The translations under genes and the position numbers were made by a program. From contig CM018906.1 of assembly GCA_009663005.1 (NCBI GenBank), forward strand, positions 20,960,736 to 20,970,735: a DNA stretch of 10,000 nt, in the 5' to 3' direction. A model generated the notes under the pieces. That model had not been told where the DNA came from, made no database searches, and was given only the letters and a program-made list of their open reading frames with translations. This document shows, piece by piece, positions 7,748 through 10,000 of this stretch; position 1 is the first letter of the stretch, and each line of letters starts with the position of its first letter. Source of the stretch: Actinidia chinensis (Eukaryota > Streptophyta > Magnoliopsida > Ericales > Actinidiaceae).

Positions 7748-8250
7748 CTCGACCAACTGAACAATAGGCCTAACCGTTATTAACAGTAGAATCATTAAGG
7801 CTTTTTGGTCGGCAGTTGGCCGGAAAGACCCTCCAGTGTGAGAGTAATAATACGAACGAGAAGAGAACAAGAGACCTAGAGAGTTAGGTTTTGTGATTGC
7901 ATACCAGAGTAGCTGCGAGTTTTCACTTCCTCAAGGAAATGGGAGATGCCAAAGTTTGTGACTTCGGTAGTTCATTAATCCTTATTTCAACATCTTGGAT
8001 CCTACTTCATGTAAAGAGACGTACCAACCAACGTTCGACCAACCAACTAATGTTTGGTCGAGAAAATAACAAAGCTAACCAAAAATGAGCTAGTTCGATT
8101 TGACACAGAACACAACATACCTGCGCTGACGAGTCATCTTTCTACACTCATCTCGGTCCTCCCTTGCAGACAGAGGTGTTCGACAATTGAACAAACAGAG
8201 CTCGATTCTCTCCCAACTTAGCGACTACTATTTATCCCATGTCAAAAAGA
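7748..8250. other. Unassigned segment with TCGACCAA words and a possible minus-strand 5' exon
   Basis: I cannot name this segment. It carries TCGACCAAC at 7749-7757, GGTCGGCAGTTGG near 7807-7819, and a hairpin at 8035-8061. On the minus strand there is a short leader, then ATG ACT CGT CAG CGC AG (8137-8121), followed at once by GTATGT, a strong splice donor. A TATA-like ATAAATAG lies near 8230. This could be the first exon of a gene or gene fragment, or a chance arrangement in another LTR-like sequence. A continuation is not evident: joining to an acceptor near 7914 would soon reach a stop. The 63-codon + frame at 7897-8088 has no recognisable domain. Confidence 0.3.
8035..8061. repeat. Short hairpin TCGACCAA ... 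TTGGTCGA
   Basis: Perfect eight-base inverted arms (8035-8042 and 8054-8061) enclose an 11-base loop. The arm word also occurs at 7749-7756 without a close partner. Its role is unknown. Confidence 0.7.
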
Positions 8251-8570
8251 TTTTTTTTACCTTTTCTTTTTTTTGTTATTTTTTTTAGATAAAAAAAAGT
8301 GGGTGAGTGAACTCAAAGGTGAAATACTCTATTAAAGATACAACAAGATGAATAAGGTTCAAAACATTATTTTTTTAAACAATGTTTGACTACATTAACT
8401 CGCTCAACACTTGAAACAAACTCAAATATTTTTTTTGAAAAATAAAATAAAATAAAATGACTAACGCAAAACTAAGATTAACTCAAACATGATAAAAATG
8501 ATTTTTTTTAAAAAAAACTACTACAATTCATCAAACTTCCCAAGAGCATCATGTTAAATAAATATATTAT
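8251..8570. other. AT-rich spacer with simple repeats
   Basis: Long T and A runs (8251-8298 and 8501-8517) and an (AAAAT)n run near 8438-8458 occur here. I see no ORF, RNA gene or transposon terminus in it. Confidence 0.6.
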
Positions 8571-9294
8571 CGATCAACCCCCTTTTGAATTTAAGAAATT
8601 AGCCCTATCGTTGAAGAGAATAGCCCAAATTTAGAACAAGTCTGGATCATTCGCAGTTTTGGGTCACAATTTTCATTATTGCTTGGTGTCACGTAACACA
8701 CATATCATGAATGAGCCCTAACATAAGGGGTCTTATCCTGATTTGGGAAGAGAGTTCTATGTTAACTATATGATTTTAGGTTGATTTGCCTAAACAAAGG
8801 GTCCTTTTAAGGTTAGGGTTTAGGAAAGCATGGCCATTCCAAGATTATACGTAGATTGACAATCTTGCATATTTACTTGAAGGTATGTAACCTTCCATCC
8901 TTTCAATATACCATAAAGGTACGTATAGCCCAATGAGCGGGTCCCCACCCAAGAAGTAGCTCAATACGGTTTGCCCCCGGTGGACTTGCAAGGGTGAGGC
9001 CGGAGAAGTCCTACAAAAAATAAAATTCAAAAATCAAATTCAAGGATTAAATATTTAATTAAAATAAATTCAAAGATACTTTCAAGTTTATCCTATTTAT
9101 GGGTCTCCAGTAGAGTCGCCACTATAAGCGCCACAAATCAAAAACATGCTTTTTTTTTCTTTAAAAAAAACATACTTGAGGAGGAAAATCTTTCTTGTCA
9201 TATACATTTATCGCAAAAGAACAACGATACATAATTACTTAGCCCTTCTCGTCAATAATTACAGTCCTTTTCTTTCCTAAAGATGAGTCCAAGT
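8571..9294 (-). mobile_element. Possible fragment of another Ty3/gypsy (Tat/Ogre-like) element
   Basis: The only diagnostic piece is at 9101-9121. Read on the minus strand it begins TGGCGACTCTACTGGAGAC. That resembles the TGGCGACTCTGCTGGGGA primer-binding string I associate with Tat/Ogre-type plant retrotransposons primed by a tRNA-Arg. If so, the LTR lies to its right and the leader or gag region to its left, on the minus strand. A 61-codon minus frame at 8845-9030 would fall in that leader, but I see no Gag motif in it. A telobox-like TTAGGGTTTAGG occurs at 8813-8824. The boundaries given are those of the stretch, not of a proven element. Confidence 0.3.
9101..9121 (-). other. Candidate tRNA primer-binding site
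   Basis: On the minus strand this reads TGGCGACTCTACTGGAGAC and two further C residues. It starts with TGG, as a site complementary to a tRNA 3' CCA must, and resembles a string recalled from Tat/Ogre-type elements. No LTR end immediately to its right (TG...CA) is obvious: the bases there read TTATAG on the minus strand. Confidence 0.35.
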
Positions 9295-10000
9295 TAGAGG
9301 TGCAAATTGGGTCAGTTCGGGCTGTCCCATCTCGCGATTGTAGCAGTACAGGTTGGGCCTAGCCCAAACGGCCAAACCATTGTCATCCCAGACCATGGAA
9401 TCGGCCCATTCCCTATCCGGACTTGGATAAGCCCAAACGGACTAAGCCCCAAGCAAGATGAATCGGCTCGATTTGGCCGTCTTTTTTTACTTTTTTTAGT
9501 TTGTTTTTAAATTTTGACAACATATTTGTAATATTATCCACATTATAAAATTTCGTTTAATGTTATTAATAAGTAACATTTGTTATTTTAATTCATTTTA
9601 TTAGAATTTATTACTTAAAAAATATTAAAAATGGCAAATTATATTTTAGTAATTTACAACAACAATGTATTTCTATGAAATAATAAATTAAAAATTGACT
9701 AAACAAATAGAAAGAGATCGATTTCATTAATTAAAAAATATTGTCAGATACATTGATTGCAAAAATTTAAAACAAACAAACAACTAAAATAATTTGAAAG
9801 TTGAGATTTGCTTCACTACAATTAAGTACATCCTAACTAGGTTGGCATTCACTTAACCATCATTCATTTACATTACTAATTTTTTTCTTACAAAGTACAA
9901 TATTAAAACAAAAAAAAAATTTTTGACTAATTATTGTCTTTACTCTTTTCATCGTCCAATAGATCTATGGTCTTGAAAGATTCTAAAATTTAACTCTCTT
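9295..10000. mobile_element. Probable end of a hAT-type DNA transposon, continues past window
   Basis: The sequence TAGAGGTGCAAATTGGGTC at 9295-9313 matches the style of plant hAT terminal repeats (TAGAGGTGCAAAxGGGxC). It is followed by about 180 bases rich in GGGCC, GGCCCA and AGCCCAAACGG words, the usual GC-rich subterminal region. At 9481 composition switches abruptly to strongly AT-rich sequence, as expected for a transcript tail or interior. The eight bases GTCCAAGT (9287-9294) would be the target duplication; the second copy and opposite terminus should lie beyond the window. The 67-codon frame at 9307-9510 arises from the subterminal repeats and is not a gene. Confidence 0.55.
9927..9989 (-). 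pseudogene. Possible 3' end of a transposase frame
   Basis: A 20-codon minus-strand frame ends in a TAG at 9927-9929 and is cut by an in-frame TAA at 9990-9992. It is rich in acidic and lysine residues (LLDDEKSKDNN near its end). Its place, about 630 bases inside the presumed hAT terminus and facing it, fits the C-terminal tail of a transposase. Nothing in 20 residues proves this, and it may be chance. Confidence 0.15.

Noticed and set aside
9307..9510. 67-codon + frame
   Set aside because: It lies over the GGGCC/GGCCCA subterminal repeats of the hAT end; no recognisable protein.

Overview
The window looks like transposon-derived, gene-poor DNA from a flowering plant with a large repeat content. 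The base composition is AT-rich, and no long open reading frame survives on either strand. Almost everything I can recognise is a decayed long terminal repeat (LTR) retrotransposon of the Ty3/gypsy class or a DNA-transposon end. I cannot name the species. I find no intact protein-coding gene, tRNA, rRNA or CRISPR array.

Layout: (1) Positions 1 to about 1300 look like the right-hand part of one LTR (LTR A). It has a cluster of short palindromic words built on AACCGGTT, then a good splice donor, then a repeated CCCGACTAAG block. (2) Positions about 1300-3945 are retrotransposon internal sequence. From about 1890 I can follow remnants of reverse transcriptase, RNase H and the last residues of a pol polyprotein, all on the + strand, broken by stops, frameshifts and deletions. 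The word pattern fits the Tekay/Del chromovirus lineage. (3) A polypurine tract at 3934-3945 abuts a complete 2305-bp LTR (LTR B, 3946-6250), with TG...CA ends, a TATA box and a candidate intron. (4) One base later a related LTR in the opposite orientation starts (LTR C, from 6252 to roughly 7747), full of TTCGAA palindromes. (5) Positions 7748-8570 are unassigned and very AT-rich in their second half. (6) Positions 8570-9294 carry a tRNA-complementary-looking 21-mer, suggesting the edge of another minus-strand retroelement. (7) At 9295 a hAT-type DNA transposon end probably begins and runs off the window.

Nothing here works together as a pathway. The most interesting signal is architectural. 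Three LTRs that differ in sequence each carry a cluster of short palindromic words. In LTRs B and C the cluster sits behind the same recognisable anchor, but the word itself differs between LTRs. At least two of the LTRs also have a strong splice donor downstream of the cluster. All lineage assignments and protein homologies below were made by eye and are inferences from remembered family motifs.
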